From: a virus
DNA length: 25,251 bases
IMG/VR virus record: IMGVR_UViG_3300048125_000011
Location: 1-25,251 of that record
Direction: 5' to 3' (one strand)
How positions within the stretch are numbered: the stretch's first letter is position 1; each line of letters opens with the position of its first letter. The translations under genes were made by a program, and so were the position numbers. Under the pieces are notes generated by a model. The model was not told where the DNA came from and did not search any database. It saw nothing but the letters and a program-made list of their open reading frames with translations. Below, piece after piece: positions 1 to 9,241 of the stretch.

Positions 1-53
1 AAATAACTGGAGCTGACTTCAAAGCACTTAAAAAGAAAAAGAGAAAGAAATGA
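1..53 (+). CDS. C-terminal end of an unidentified gene (partial)
   Basis: An open frame enters from the left edge. Its first complete codon is at position 3, and it reads ITGADFKALKKKKRKK before a TGA at 51-53. The stop overlaps the ATG of the next small gene as ATGA, the same close packing seen elsewhere in this window, which is the main reason to accept it. Only the lysine/arginine-rich end is visible. Such a basic tail would suit a nucleic-acid-binding protein, but the function cannot be told from 16 residues. Confidence 0.4.
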   Translation, partial: ITGADFKALKKKKRKK

Positions 54-223
54 AAATTAAAGGTGTAGATGTATCTAGTTTAACTAAAAGACAACAACAG
101 ACTATGAAAAAACATTCTGTGCATCATACAAAAAAACATTTACAATATATGACTAACTCTATGAAAAGAGGAACATCATTTAGTAAAGCACATAAAAATG
201 CACAAAAGAAAGTAGGAAAATAA
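50..223 (+). CDS. Small basic phage protein upstream of terminase
   Basis: This 57-residue ORF begins at ATG 50 and ends with TAA at 221-223. The protein is rich in Lys, His and Gln, with the C-terminal segment TSFSKAHKNAQKKVGK and a central cluster HSVHHTKKH. From memory, similar short His/Lys-rich proteins ending in a KKVGK-like motif sit next to terminase or structural genes in marine phages, but I cannot name a function. Strong positive charge suggests DNA binding or a head-associated role; that is inference. It starts inside the previous gene's stop (ATGA) and its own TAA overlaps the next ATG, so the three genes are probably translationally coupled. No strong Shine-Dalgarno is present beyond the purine-rich AGAAAGAAA before the start. 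Confidence 0.65.
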   Translation: MKIKGVDVSSLTKRQQQTMKKHSVHHTKKHLQYMTNSMKRGTSFSKAHKNAQKKVGK

Positions 224-354
224 TGGCAAGAGTAAGTTGGATGTGGGGTGGCAAGAGATACTATGGAACTCTAATTCCTAGTAGAGAAACGAAAACACAC
301 AGGTTTGCTAGAACAGAAAATGGAAAGATTAAAAGACTTCCAAAGAAAAAATAA
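223..354 (+). CDS. Very small basic hypothetical protein
   Basis: This 43-residue ORF starts at the ATG that overlaps the previous stop (TAATG at 221-225), and its own TAA (352-354) overlaps the terminase ATG in the same way. The protein is basic and aromatic at its start (MARVSWMWGGKRYYGTLIP) and ends KRLPKKK. No signal peptide or membrane segment is visible. I do not recognise the family. The exact TAATG junctions on both sides and continuous reading with the terminase support it as a real gene. A role in packaging is suggested only by position. Confidence 0.55.
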   Translation: MARVSWMWGGKRYYGTLIPSRETKTHRFARTENGKIKRLPKKK

Positions 355-2240
355 TGGCAGAACGTAAGACTTGTGCTAATCCAGGTTGTGAAAAAAAATT
401 TACAGCTAAACATAATAATAAAAAATACTGTACTGTTGAATGCAGTCGTAAAGCACAACACAAGAGATCTAAAGAAAAAAAGAAAAAAGATTTTACAACA
501 CAGATGACTGTTACTCGTGGAGAGTATTATCAGGATTATATAGAAAACTTTGCAGCAGAGGTAGAAGAAAAACTAATTGCTAAGAATGCTGTAGCTGATA
601 TATACGGAGTAAACAAATCAGTTGTAACTAAGATGCACGAAGCATACTTAGTAGATAAAGATAATTTAGAGTTACAAAAAGAATGGGCAACACCTGATGA
701 AGCTGTTAAGTCATTAGGTAAGTTTGAAGATTTTAGAGATAGATACTTCCAAACAGAAACAGGCGATCCATACGAAACAGCAGACTTTCATCAGAAATGG
801 ATTAAATCAATATTAAAAGCTATTGATGAAGGTGGCGAACAAATGATTCTCTCTCCACCACGACACGGCAAAACAGACTTACTTACACACTTTGCTGTAT
901 GGCAGATATGTAAAAACCCTAATGTAAGAATTATGTGGGTTGGTGGTAATGAGGAGATAGCAAAAAACGCAGTAGGTTCTGTTGTAGATCATTTAGAGCA
1001 TAACGAAAAACTTATAGAGGATTTCTGTGGTCCTAGCAAAACATTTAAACCTAAGAGTAGATCTGGTAAATCTTGGACATCAGGACAGTTTACTGTAGCT
1101 AACAGAACTGTAACTGGTATTAAGTCACCTACTATGGTTGCTGTAGGTAAAGGTGGTAAGATTCTTTCACGTGACTGTGACTTGATTATTGCAGATGACA
1201 TTGAGGATCACAGCACAACAATACAACCTAGTGCTAGAGAACAAACAAGACAATGGTGGACAACAACTCTATCATCTCGTAAAGAGGAACACACAGCTAT
1301 TGTTGTTATAGGGTCAAGACAGCACCCAGAAGATTTATATAATTTTCTTTTAGAAAACCCACAGATGGAAAAGATAGTAGAAGAAGCACATAGTACAGAG
1401 TGTGTACTGCCAGAAAATGATGTAGAACTACATAAAGATTGTATGTTATGGTCTAGTAAGCGTAGTTACAAATGGTTACTATCTCGTTTACAAGCTGCTG
1501 AAACTACAGGTGGTAAAGCAATATTTGAAATGGTGTATCTAAACAAAGCGTTTGTTGATGGTATTACAATGTTTGATGTAGAAGAAGTAGATATGTGCAG
1601 AGATGTAAATAGAACTATTGGGCAGATACCAGCAGGTACACAACTTATTGCAGGACTTGACCCAGCTTCTACAGGTTTCCAAGCGTGTTTCTTGTGGGCA
1701 GTAAATACTGAAACAGGAAAAATGTATATGGTAGATATAGAAAATGAAGAAGGTGGTGGCATAATACAAGCCAAAGACACTATAAAGAAATGGTATGAGA
1801 AGTATCATCTTGCACATTGGGTTATAGAGGAGAATGGATTTCAGAGAGCCATACGACAAGATAAAGATTTAAAAGAGTATTGTGCAAGAATGGGTATTTA
1901 CTTAGAAGGACATCAGACACAAAAAAACAAGTTTGATCCTATCTTTGGTGTTGGAAGTATGAGAGAATTGTTTAAAGAGGAATTAATTAGTTTGCCTTAT
2001 GGTAGTGCAGAAAGTGAAACTAAGAGTAATATATATCGTAGACAACTAATTTATTTTTCTACAGGTGCTAGTAAGCAATCTGGTAGAAATAACAAGAGTG
2101 ATGTTGTTATGGCTAGTTGGTTTCCTATGAGAGTTATTAGGAGATTACAAAAAGAAAGACTAGCTGAAGTAGGATTAGATTATGAACCAAGTTTTGGAGA
2201 GTGGGATTTAAGCGATATGAACGAAAGCCCTTGGGGTTAA
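354..2240 (+). CDS. terL: Terminase large subunit (ATPase and nuclease) with N-terminal zinc finger
   Basis: The 628-residue protein is the motor that cuts and pumps phage DNA into the procapsid through the portal. The ATPase half has a Walker A motif SPPRHGKT at about residues 167-174 and a Walker B strand LIIADDIED at about 277-285. The C-terminal RNase H-like nuclease is recognisable from LIAGLDPAST (Asp436), VIEENGFQ (Glu492) and SDVVMA (Asp583), which would form the metal-binding acidic triad. Ahead of the ATPase lies an unusual first 45 residues with Cys7-x4-Cys12-x13-Cys26-x3-Cys30, a likely zinc finger, then a Lys-rich stretch and a helix-turn-helix-like segment at about 66-96. That arrangement could let one protein do DNA recognition normally left to a separate small subunit; no small terminase gene is seen here. 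The start at 354 overlaps the upstream TAA. The portal gene follows after one base. Confidence 0.95.
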   Translation: MAERKTCANPGCEKKFTAKHNNKKYCTVECSRKAQHKRSKEKKKKDFTTQMTVTRGEYYQDYIENFAAEVEEKLIAKNAVADIYGVNKSVVTKMHEAYLVDKDNLELQKEWATPDEAVKSLGKFEDFRDRYFQTETGDPYETADFHQKWIKSILKAIDEGGEQMILSPPRHGKTDLLTHFAVWQICKNPNVRIMWVGGNEEIAKNAVGSVVDHLEHNEKLIEDFCGPSKTFKPKSRSGKSWTSGQFTVANRTVTGIKSPTMVAVGKGGKILSRDCDLIIADDIEDHSTTIQPSAREQTRQWWTTTLSSRKEEHTAIVVIGSRQHPEDLYNFLLENPQMEKIVEEAHSTECVLPENDVELHKDCMLWSSKRSYKWLLSRLQAAETTGGKAIFEMVYLNKAFVDGITMFDVEEVDMCRDVNRTIGQIPAGTQLIAGLDPASTGFQACFLWAVNTETGKMYMVDIENEEGGGIIQAKDTIKKWYEKYHLAHWVIEENGFQRAIRQDKDLKEYCARMGIYLEGHQTQKNKFDPIFGVGSMRELFKEELISLPYGSAESETKSNIYRRQLIYFSTGASKQSGRNNKSDVVMASWFPMRVIRRLQKERLAEVGLDYEPSFGEWDLSDMNESPWG

Positions 2241-2241
2241 A

Positions 2242-3987
2242 GTGACACCAGAAGAAATACAATATCAAATAACACAGTTGCACTATGACAATCAAAGTGC
2301 ATACTCTACTAGAGGTCGTATTCGTGCAATTATGAATGGTGGTCCTGATGGCATTATGGCTTTACTTGGTGATCAACTTACAGGTTTTCAAGATTTTCAA
2401 ATACCTGTACCTAACTTAATGATGTCAGGTTTAGAACACTTGTCACAAAAGATAGGTCGTATTCCTAACTTAAAAGTAGATGTACCTAACAATAAAGATT
2501 CTGACAGAGCTAGAGCTAAAGCAGATAAGATAGCTCGTATCGTAACTTCGTATGATGACACACAAAAACTAGATTTACAAATGCCACAAGTAGGTAGATG
2601 GCTACCTGGTTATGGTTTTGCTGTATGGGTTATTAGAGAGAAAAAAGGACCTGATGGTACGCCATATCCTTGTGCAGAATTAAGAGACCCTTACAACTGT
2701 TTCCCTGGTTATTTTGGTGCAGACCAACAACCAAAAGAAATGGCTATTGTTCGTAGAGTTCCTAAAGAAGCTCTAGCAAGAACTTATCCAAAATTTGCAG
2801 AAAAGATTATGGATAAAGATGGATATGCAACTAATACATTAGGTATAGGTAATGCGTATGCTTCTGCTTATACAGATTCTTACAATGGTAGTTGGGCTAA
2901 CTCAAATGGCGAAGGTGACTTATTAGCAGAGTATTATAACGAAGAAGGTACATACATATTCCATATGACCTCTGCAACTATTCTTGACTTTATACCAAAC
3001 CCACTAGATAGTGGACCTTCATTTGTTGTTGCGAAGAAATTTGCTTTTGACAGATTACAAGGACAGTATGACCAGATCATAGGACTTATGGCTTCTATGG
3101 CAAAGATTAATGTGATGTCAATAATAGCTATGGAAGATGCAGTCTTTACAGAAACAAACATATCTGGTGAGATAGAATCAGGACAGTATCGTAAAGGTAG
3201 ATTTGCTGTAAACTATTTAGCTCCAGGTACACAAGTTAGCAAACCTGCATCAAATGTTCCTTATCAAATATTTCAACAAATAGACAGAATAGAACGACAA
3301 CTACGTGTTGGTGGTTCTTATCCTGTATCTGATGATTCACAAAGTCCACTTAGCTTTGCAACAGGTAGAGGATTAGAAGAACTAGGTGCAAGTATGTCAC
3401 TTATGATTAGAGAGTATCACACAGTTATGGCTGATGCTATAGAGATGATTGATGCTAAAAGATTAGAGTGGGATCAGAAAATGTATGGTGGAGAATCTAA
3501 AGACTTATCTGGTTATTACAACAATCAGTTTTTTAGTGAAAAGTATGAACCATCAAAAGATATACAAGGTGCATACAAGACACGCAGAGTTTATGGTGCT
3601 ATGGCTGGATATGATGAGCCACAGAAGATTGTAACAGGGCTGCAATTACTCCAAGCAGGTATCATAGACACACAAACACTACAAGAGAACCTTGATGGGT
3701 TAGATAACCTCACAACTGTAAACAGTAGAATTACAAAAGAAAAAGCAGATAAAATACTTTTTGATACATTATTGGCTCAGGCACAACAAGGAGATCCTAA
3801 AGCAACAATGGCTGTTGTGCAGATAAGAAAGAATCCAGATGATATGCAAAATATTTTGGATAAGTTTTTTACTGCAGAAGAACCAGAAATACCAAATGCA
3901 GAACAAGAATTGCTTGGAGGAGGTTCCCTACCACCACAGGGTCCTCCACCAGGCATAGCACAGTTACTACAAGGTATGGGTGGATAA
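2242..3987 (+). CDS. Portal protein
   Basis: The 581-residue protein is probably the dodecameric portal at one capsid vertex, the channel through which terminase packages DNA. The call rests on its place directly after the terminase, its size, and a portal-like composition. There is an N-terminal helical region, a middle domain with DPYNCFPGYFGADQQP (about residues 150-165) and VRRVPKEALARTYP, a long helix-rich part (about 260-400), and a flexible Gly/Pro-rich tail. The start is GTG at 2242, one base after the terminase TAA, with GGGG at 2233-2236 as a possible ribosome site. The first in-frame ATG is about 30 residues in and would cut off conserved-looking sequence. The stop overlaps the next ATG (TAATG). 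The exact portal family is not assigned. Confidence 0.85.
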   Translation: MTPEEIQYQITQLHYDNQSAYSTRGRIRAIMNGGPDGIMALLGDQLTGFQDFQIPVPNLMMSGLEHLSQKIGRIPNLKVDVPNNKDSDRARAKADKIARIVTSYDDTQKLDLQMPQVGRWLPGYGFAVWVIREKKGPDGTPYPCAELRDPYNCFPGYFGADQQPKEMAIVRRVPKEALARTYPKFAEKIMDKDGYATNTLGIGNAYASAYTDSYNGSWANSNGEGDLLAEYYNEEGTYIFHMTSATILDFIPNPLDSGPSFVVAKKFAFDRLQGQYDQIIGLMASMAKINVMSIIAMEDAVFTETNISGEIESGQYRKGRFAVNYLAPGTQVSKPASNVPYQIFQQIDRIERQLRVGGSYPVSDDSQSPLSFATGRGLEELGASMSLMIREYHTVMADAIEMIDAKRLEWDQKMYGGESKDLSGYYNNQFFSEKYEPSKDIQGAYKTRRVYGAMAGYDEPQKIVTGLQLLQAGIIDTQTLQENLDGLDNLTTVNSRITKEKADKILFDTLLAQAQQGDPKATMAVVQIRKNPDDMQNILDKFFTAEEPEIPNAEQELLGGGSLPPQGPPPGIAQLLQGMGG

Positions 3988-4202
3988 TGAATATAAATAG
4001 TGACTTTGCAGAAATTGTACACAATTCTTTATATGATGTTGATGAACTAGGTGATGATATATTACTAGAAGAAGATGTATTACAACCTAGAATGTTTCAC
4101 GATCAAATGCCACCATTAGCTTTTCCTTTTGGATATATGATTATAAGTTCTACATTTATGTTTTACGAAGATGAGGATGAAGATGGCAACGAGAAGTTCT
4201 AG
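3987..4202 (+). CDS. Small acidic hypothetical protein
   Basis: This 71-residue ORF starts in the portal gene's TAATG junction. The protein is strongly acidic, ending YEDEDEDGNEKF, with a middle hydrophobic stretch (LAFPFGYMIISSTFMFY, about residues 44-60) that could be a buried strand or, less likely, a membrane segment. I do not recognise a family. Its 3' end overlaps the following gene by 20 bases if that gene starts at 4183. Its position between portal and head genes suggests a minor head or assembly factor, but nothing in the sequence proves this. Confidence 0.6.
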   Translation: MNINSDFAEIVHNSLYDVDELGDDILLEEDVLQPRMFHDQMPPLAFPFGYMIISSTFMFYEDEDEDGNEKF

Positions 4203-4575
4203 TAACAAAGGTACTGATAAAAGAGCATTAAATGTTCCACCTGCTGCTAGAAATTATCAAGATAATACACAAGCTGTACGTAGAATGCCTGGTGTTGCTT
4301 ATGGTGAACAAAAAGCATTAACAGAACAACAACAAGCTGCACCTTTGTCAAAAGATACAACTCCACAAGCACAACCTAGTGCTGCAAGACCTATGCCACA
4401 AATGGATGTATTTGCACAAACACAAAGACCAAGTGAACCTGTTACATCAGGATTACCTTTTGGTCCTGGTGTTACACCAATGACTACACCAGAACAAGGC
4501 ATTCAAGATGTTAAAAACTTTATTTATGAAAGTTGGTTAGCAACTGGAGATGATAGTTTACTAGAGTTTTTGTAA
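4183..4575 (+). CDS. Pro/Gln-rich post-portal protein, actinophage-like
   Basis: A 130-residue protein of unknown function, mostly predicted disordered: rich in Gln, Pro, Thr and Ala, with RPSEPVTSGLPFGPG near the middle-to-end and a short helix at the C terminus. From memory, small proteins with an 'EPVT-GLPFGPG' core follow the portal gene in many actinobacteriophages, which fits an actinobacterial host; a search would be needed to confirm. I chose ATG 4183 over the in-frame ATGs at 4171 and 4177 because GAGG at 4173-4176 lies six bases upstream, whereas 4171 has no spaced ribosome site. Its stop overlaps the next gene's ATG (TAATG). Confidence 0.7.
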   Translation: MATRSSSNKGTDKRALNVPPAARNYQDNTQAVRRMPGVAYGEQKALTEQQQAAPLSKDTTPQAQPSAARPMPQMDVFAQTQRPSEPVTSGLPFGPGVTPMTTPEQGIQDVKNFIYESWLATGDDSLLEFL

Positions 4576-7500
4576 TGGTTTATAACGATTTCTCACAAGA
4601 CAAAGCTGAAAAATTAAGCAAAATAAATCAAACAAGTTTTAGTGTACCAGAAACAGTTATGGTACAAATGGCTAAAAATAATACTGATGATTCTTTTATA
4701 GAAAAAATGACTACTTTTTTTACTAGAAATAAAGTAGGTCCTTTTGAAAGATTAAAAAACTCTATTGCAACACAAACAGGTATAAATCCAGACACAGTAT
4801 CTTCTTTAAGAGAACTAGGATTAAAAACTACTTTTATGGGAGCACGATCTTTGTGGGAAGATACATTTCCTAGAGTAGGTAGAGCTATATCTTTAAAACA
4901 ACAAGGTGTATCTGATCCTTGGAAAAAAGCAGATGTTAGTCCTTTTGGCGTATGGAAAGCAGAAAGAGAAAAAGGAAATGTAATTGATTTTGGTTCAGCA
5001 ATTTTTGGTGACACAAATCCTGAAGATACACAAGAGTATAAAGATTTAATTGACAAAGGTTTTAGTACAGAACAAGCTAGAGCAAAAGTATTGAAAAACA
5101 AAGGTAAAAATATATGGACTTTAATAGAAGAAGAATCAAAAAAAGTAGATTTACCAGAAAGTACATCAAGAGCTTTAGCAGCTAGAGGCAAAGGAACACA
5201 AGCTACTTTTGGTAGAGTTATGTGGCAACCATTACATTTTATTGTAGGTCCAGAGGATGAAGCATATGATTTTTGGACAGGAACTGTTGATTTAGCTGCA
5301 AATATTCTTGACCCTACTTTTATAGTAGGTAAAGCTGTTAAAACTGTAAAAGCAGGTACAAAAATGTTAGCATTGTCAGATGATGCTGCAGCTAGTGTGG
5401 GTTTATTAAATGGTTTTGTAAGAAAGTCATTTAGTAAAAGAACAGTAGAGCAAGTAATAGATTCTAAAGATGGCGACAAAATTGCAGAGTTTTTATTAAA
5501 TAATAAAAACAATCCTGCCACAATACTAGAAAAATCTAATTTTAAATTTGTAAATAAATATATTATGCGTGACCAACAATTAGCAGATACAACAACAAAA
5601 TTTATGTTAGATTTGCAAACTATAGAAGAAACAGGAGATGCAGGATTAAAAGCTGTTAAAGAACTTTTAAAAACTAATACAAAGGTTGTTGTGTCTGCTA
5701 CAGAAGGTATGGTTCCTAAATTACAAAAAAATGGAAAACTTACACAGTATTTAGATACTTACTTTGGTCCACAATACAATACAAAATTAAGAGCTAGTAA
5801 TCCTGATCAGTTGCTTGTCAATTACAGTAAGTTTTTAAAACAAATAGACCCAACAGGTAAAATAGTAGATAGAAATAAAAGATTGTCTGATTTAATTGGT
5901 GAGCTAGATGCGTTAGGAACAAAAGACCCATTTTTAAAAGGAAACATAATTATTAATTCAGTTGTAAAAGATATGGGTTCATTAAGACAAGTTATAACAA
6001 AAAACTTTGAAGATACAGGTAAGTTAAATGACAGGTCAGAAAAATTAATTAAAAAGGTATTTACTAACTTAGGCAAATATATAGAAGAAGTACCAGACCA
6101 AGTAGGTAAAAACAAAAGAGTATATACACAATTAGGTAACTTACCTAATGAACTTAAAAGTCAATGGTCAAGAGAACTTAGTGATAGAGGTTGGTCATCA
6201 TCAGAAATAACAAAAGGTTTTGACACATTTGCTAATCAACCAATTATAGAATCTGTACTTACAAGAGATTTAACTTTGCCACAACCATCAGAGGTTATAA
6301 AACTTGTTAATAGTTTAGATAAAAGTATGAAAGGTAATTTTTTAAGAATGGCTGATATTGTTGGCGAAGTAGGCATAGACAATGCTTTAAATTTCTATGT
6401 TGGTAAAGTTTTTAAACCTATTGCATTGTTAAGACCTGCTTGGACAGTTCGTGTTATAGCAGAAGAACAATTAAGAGTTATAGCTGATGGTGTGTTAGGA
6501 ATTAGAGATAATTATTTAAGTCCTATGAATATATTAGGAAGAATGGGATTAATAGATGTAAGACCTTCTGCTGCTAGGTCTGGTTGGTTAAATAATGGTG
6601 TATTTGAAGCAGGTATAGGAGAAGCAGAATCAAGAGCATTTAATAACCTTACAGGTAGATTAAATAGACAAGGTATAGAGTTTGAAACAGTACAAAGAGT
6701 AGGTGGAGCAGGAACTGCAACACAAGCAAATACTTCTAAATGGAATCAAGGACAATTTAGAGTTATAAATAATTATTTAGATAGTAGGTTGACAAAAAAA
6801 ATTGCAGAAATAAAAATGTTAGGTCCTGACAATGCTGTATCACAACTAAAAAAATCTAAAGCTACTGAACAACTTATAGATGATTTGTTAGAAGAAGGTA
6901 ATGAATTAAGAGAAGCTATGTTAGCTATATCTACTAGCACAAACAAAGAAAACATATGGCAAGTATTAACTGACACTACTGACAGAAATTTAATTAAACA
7001 ATTTTTAAATACATTAGATGATGCAATAACAGCAGACTTATCTAAGAGTGGCGATCTTACAGCAGAGATGTGGGAGTTACTTGCTACTGGTAAATTTAAA
7101 AATGCTGATGGCACAGTTATAGACATAAAACAAATAACAAGAGGTTCTGCAACAAAAGCAGAAATAGAATTATTTAATGCTAATCAATTAGATTCAAAAA
7201 GAACTAGACAAATAGCAAAAACAAATGCAGATAATCAGAAAAAAGCTATTGATGAATACGTAGCTAAATTTGGTGATGGTTTAACTGAAGATGTAGGATT
7301 TAGAACAGTACCTATGGAACTTAAAAGTCCAGGCATAGGACAAAAAATAACCGAGCTAGGTATGGAGTGGTTAATGACTAGACCTACTAACAATATGTCA
7401 CGAATACCAGTATTTAAATCTACTTATTGGAACAAATCAGCAGAACTTATATCTATTAGTTCAGAAGCAGTAAAACAAAAAATATTAAAGGGTGCTAAAA

Positions 7501-9239
7501 AAGCTGGTATTAATGATAAACAAATAAAGAAATGGGATAAGTTATATAAATCTGCTGGTGATGAAGGAATAAATGATGCAGAACTTATAGAAATATTTGC
7601 TAAAGGTGCTGCTGTACAAAAAACAAAAGATTTATTGTACGACATAACTGAAAGCAGAAGATTCTGGGATGTTGCAAGGTGGATATTTCCTTTCGGTAAT
7701 GCGTATCAAGAAGTATTGACAACTTGGTTAGGATTGCTTGGTACAAACCCTGGTATTGTATCAAGAGGTTCAACTATATGGAATGGTGCAACACAACCAA
7801 CAGATACATTAGAAGATACAGGCAAAGGTTTCTTTTATGAAAATCCTACTAACGGATCAGTAGTATTTAATTATCCTGGTACAGGAATAGTACAAGATTG
7901 GATGTTTGGCGATTCAGAAAATCCTTTAGATGTTAATGTAAATTTACCTGTGTATGCACAAAGTTTAAATATAGCTGCGACAATACTTCCTGGTTTTGGT
8001 CCTGTCATAAGGCTACCTGCTGCATTTTACTTTAGAAATTACCCAGAAGATAGTTTTGCAAACGAAATTATTTTTGGTGACTTTCCTGCACCAAACATAA
8101 AAGAACCTGGAGATATAGCTAGAGCTGCTGGTGTTGTTCCTGCGTGGATGGATAAATTTTATAAAGTAGCTTTTAACAAAGAAGAAAACTCGCAAGGTAT
8201 ATTTGGTAATACTGTTATGGACACATACGAAGCATTATTATATGCAGGTCTTATTGATGACAGTAATGAAGATGGTTTTAAAAAAGGTATGAATTTAGCT
8301 GTAGATAAAGCAAAAGGATTATTTTATATTAGAGCAGTATCGCAGATGTTAGGTCCTTCAGGTGTTGCTACTCCAATATACGAAATAACACCAGGAAATT
8401 CTCGTATGTTTTTCTTGGAAACTCTAGCAGATGAATACAGAAGTATTAAAGCATCTAACAATTATGATGACACACAAGCATTAAAAGTATTTACTGATAG
8501 ATATGGATTTAATCCACTTGCTTTAACTGTATCTAAAACTATATCTATAGAAAAATTCCCAACTACAGAAGATAGTTATAAATGGTATCAGCAGAACAGA
8601 GAAGTCTATGAAGATTATCCTTATGTTGCTTGGTATTTAGACCCACCACCAGAATACGCAGAGTTTTCATTTACTGCATATAGAGAAGGATTGTTTGAGG
8701 GCAAAAGACAATATCGTACACCTGAACAATGGGCAATAGCTAAAAATAAATTACTTGGTGCTGTAGCATTAGATAAGTTTGAAAGAGATTTAGGTATTGT
8801 AGGAAACAGCACAGAAGCTGCTAGATATGTTAGAAACAGATACAAAAAAGAACTTATGGATAAGTATTGGGGTTATGGGCAACCTAACATTGTCGGATCA
8901 CCTAACAAACCAACTATAGATATGCAAATAACACAATTAGAAAAAATGGTAAATGACCCTAAATTACAAAACAATAAACAAGTTATTACAATAAATAAAT
9001 ATTTAAAGCAAAGACAAACTGTAATTGATTTATTAGTAGATCAGGGTGAATCAGAAACAGCTTGGAAACAATCTAATAAATATATTGCAGTAAGGCAAAT
9101 ATTAAGAAAATATGCTGATAATCTTGTAGATGAAAATCCAGATTTTGGTCCTATTTTTGACCAATTATTGGCAAAAGAGTTACAACCAGAATATGAAGAT
9201 GATTTGTTGCTACAATTAAATCAAGGTAATAATAGATAA
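4575..9239 (+). CDS. Giant internal virion / DNA-ejection protein (putative)
   Basis: At 1554 residues this is the largest gene in the window. By size, helix-rich composition and neighbours it is probably a virion-internal protein expelled with the DNA, comparable in role (not shown by homology) to the large T7-type ejection proteins. Visible landmarks: a charged N-terminal region; LRPAWTVRVIAEEQLR at about residues 619-634; an aromatic segment FWDVARWIFPFGNAYQEV at about 1030-1047; a hydrophobic stretch around 1125-1155 (SLNIAATILPGFGPVIRLP); and YPYVAWYLDPPPEY at about 1348-1361. The aromatic 'IFPFGNAY' region recalls the large polyvalent-type proteins of other phages, an impression only. 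No catalytic motif is evident: no Walker motif and no transglycosylase. It is coupled to the previous gene by TAATG and is followed by other putative internal proteins. A tape-measure role is less likely because no tail-tube genes are seen. Confidence 0.75.
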   Translation: MVYNDFSQDKAEKLSKINQTSFSVPETVMVQMAKNNTDDSFIEKMTTFFTRNKVGPFERLKNSIATQTGINPDTVSSLRELGLKTTFMGARSLWEDTFPRVGRAISLKQQGVSDPWKKADVSPFGVWKAEREKGNVIDFGSAIFGDTNPEDTQEYKDLIDKGFSTEQARAKVLKNKGKNIWTLIEEESKKVDLPESTSRALAARGKGTQATFGRVMWQPLHFIVGPEDEAYDFWTGTVDLAANILDPTFIVGKAVKTVKAGTKMLALSDDAAASVGLLNGFVRKSFSKRTVEQVIDSKDGDKIAEFLLNNKNNPATILEKSNFKFVNKYIMRDQQLADTTTKFMLDLQTIEETGDAGLKAVKELLKTNTKVVVSATEGMVPKLQKNGKLTQYLDTYFGPQYNTKLRASNPDQLLVNYSKFLKQIDPTGKIVDRNKRLSDLIGELDALGTKDPFLKGNIIINSVVKDMGSLRQVITKNFEDTGKLNDRSEKLIKKVFTNLGKYIEEVPDQVGKNKRVYTQLGNLPNELKSQWSRELSDRGWSSSEITKGFDTFANQPIIESVLTRDLTLPQPSEVIKLVNSLDKSMKGNFLRMADIVGEVGIDNALNFYVGKVFKPIALLRPAWTVRVIAEEQLRVIADGVLGIRDNYLSPMNILGRMGLIDVRPSAARSGWLNNGVFEAGIGEAESRAFNNLTGRLNRQGIEFETVQRVGGAGTATQANTSKWNQGQFRVINNYLDSRLTKKIAEIKMLGPDNAVSQLKKSKATEQLIDDLLEEGNELREAMLAISTSTNKENIWQVLTDTTDRNLIKQFLNTLDDAITADLSKSGDLTAEMWELLATGKFKNADGTVIDIKQITRGSATKAEIELFNANQLDSKRTRQIAKTNADNQKKAIDEYVAKFGDGLTEDVGFRTVPMELKSPGIGQKITELGMEWLMTRPTNNMSRIPVFKSTYWNKSAELISISSEAVKQKILKGAKKAGINDKQIKKWDKLYKSAGDEGINDAELIEIFAKGAAVQKTKDLLYDITESRRFWDVARWIFPFGNAYQEVLTTWLGLLGTNPGIVSRGSTIWNGATQPTDTLEDTGKGFFYENPTNGSVVFNYPGTGIVQDWMFGDSENPLDVNVNLPVYAQSLNIAATILPGFGPVIRLPAAFYFRNYPEDSFANEIIFGDFPAPNIKEPGDIARAAGVVPAWMDKFYKVAFNKEENSQGIFGNTVMDTYEALLYAGLIDDSNEDGFKKGMNLAVDKAKGLFYIRAVSQMLGPSGVATPIYEITPGNSRMFFLETLADEYRSIKASNNYDDTQALKVFTDRYGFNPLALTVSKTISIEKFPTTEDSYKWYQQNREVYEDYPYVAWYLDPPPEYAEFSFTAYREGLFEGKRQYRTPEQWAIAKNKLLGAVALDKFERDLGIVGNSTEAARYVRNRYKKELMDKYWGYGQPNIVGSPNKPTIDMQITQLEKMVNDPKLQNNKQVITINKYLKQRQTVIDLLVDQGESETAWKQSNKYIAVRQILRKYADNLVDENPDFGPIFDQLLAKELQPEYEDDLLLQLNQGNNR

Positions 9240-9241
9240 TT

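Noticed and set aside
4628-5521. A 297-residue open frame on the minus strand
   Set aside because: It lies wholly inside the 1554-residue plus-strand gene, in an AT-rich genome where minus-strand stops are scarce by composition. It has no ribosome site and reads as Ser/Leu/Phe-rich shadow protein.
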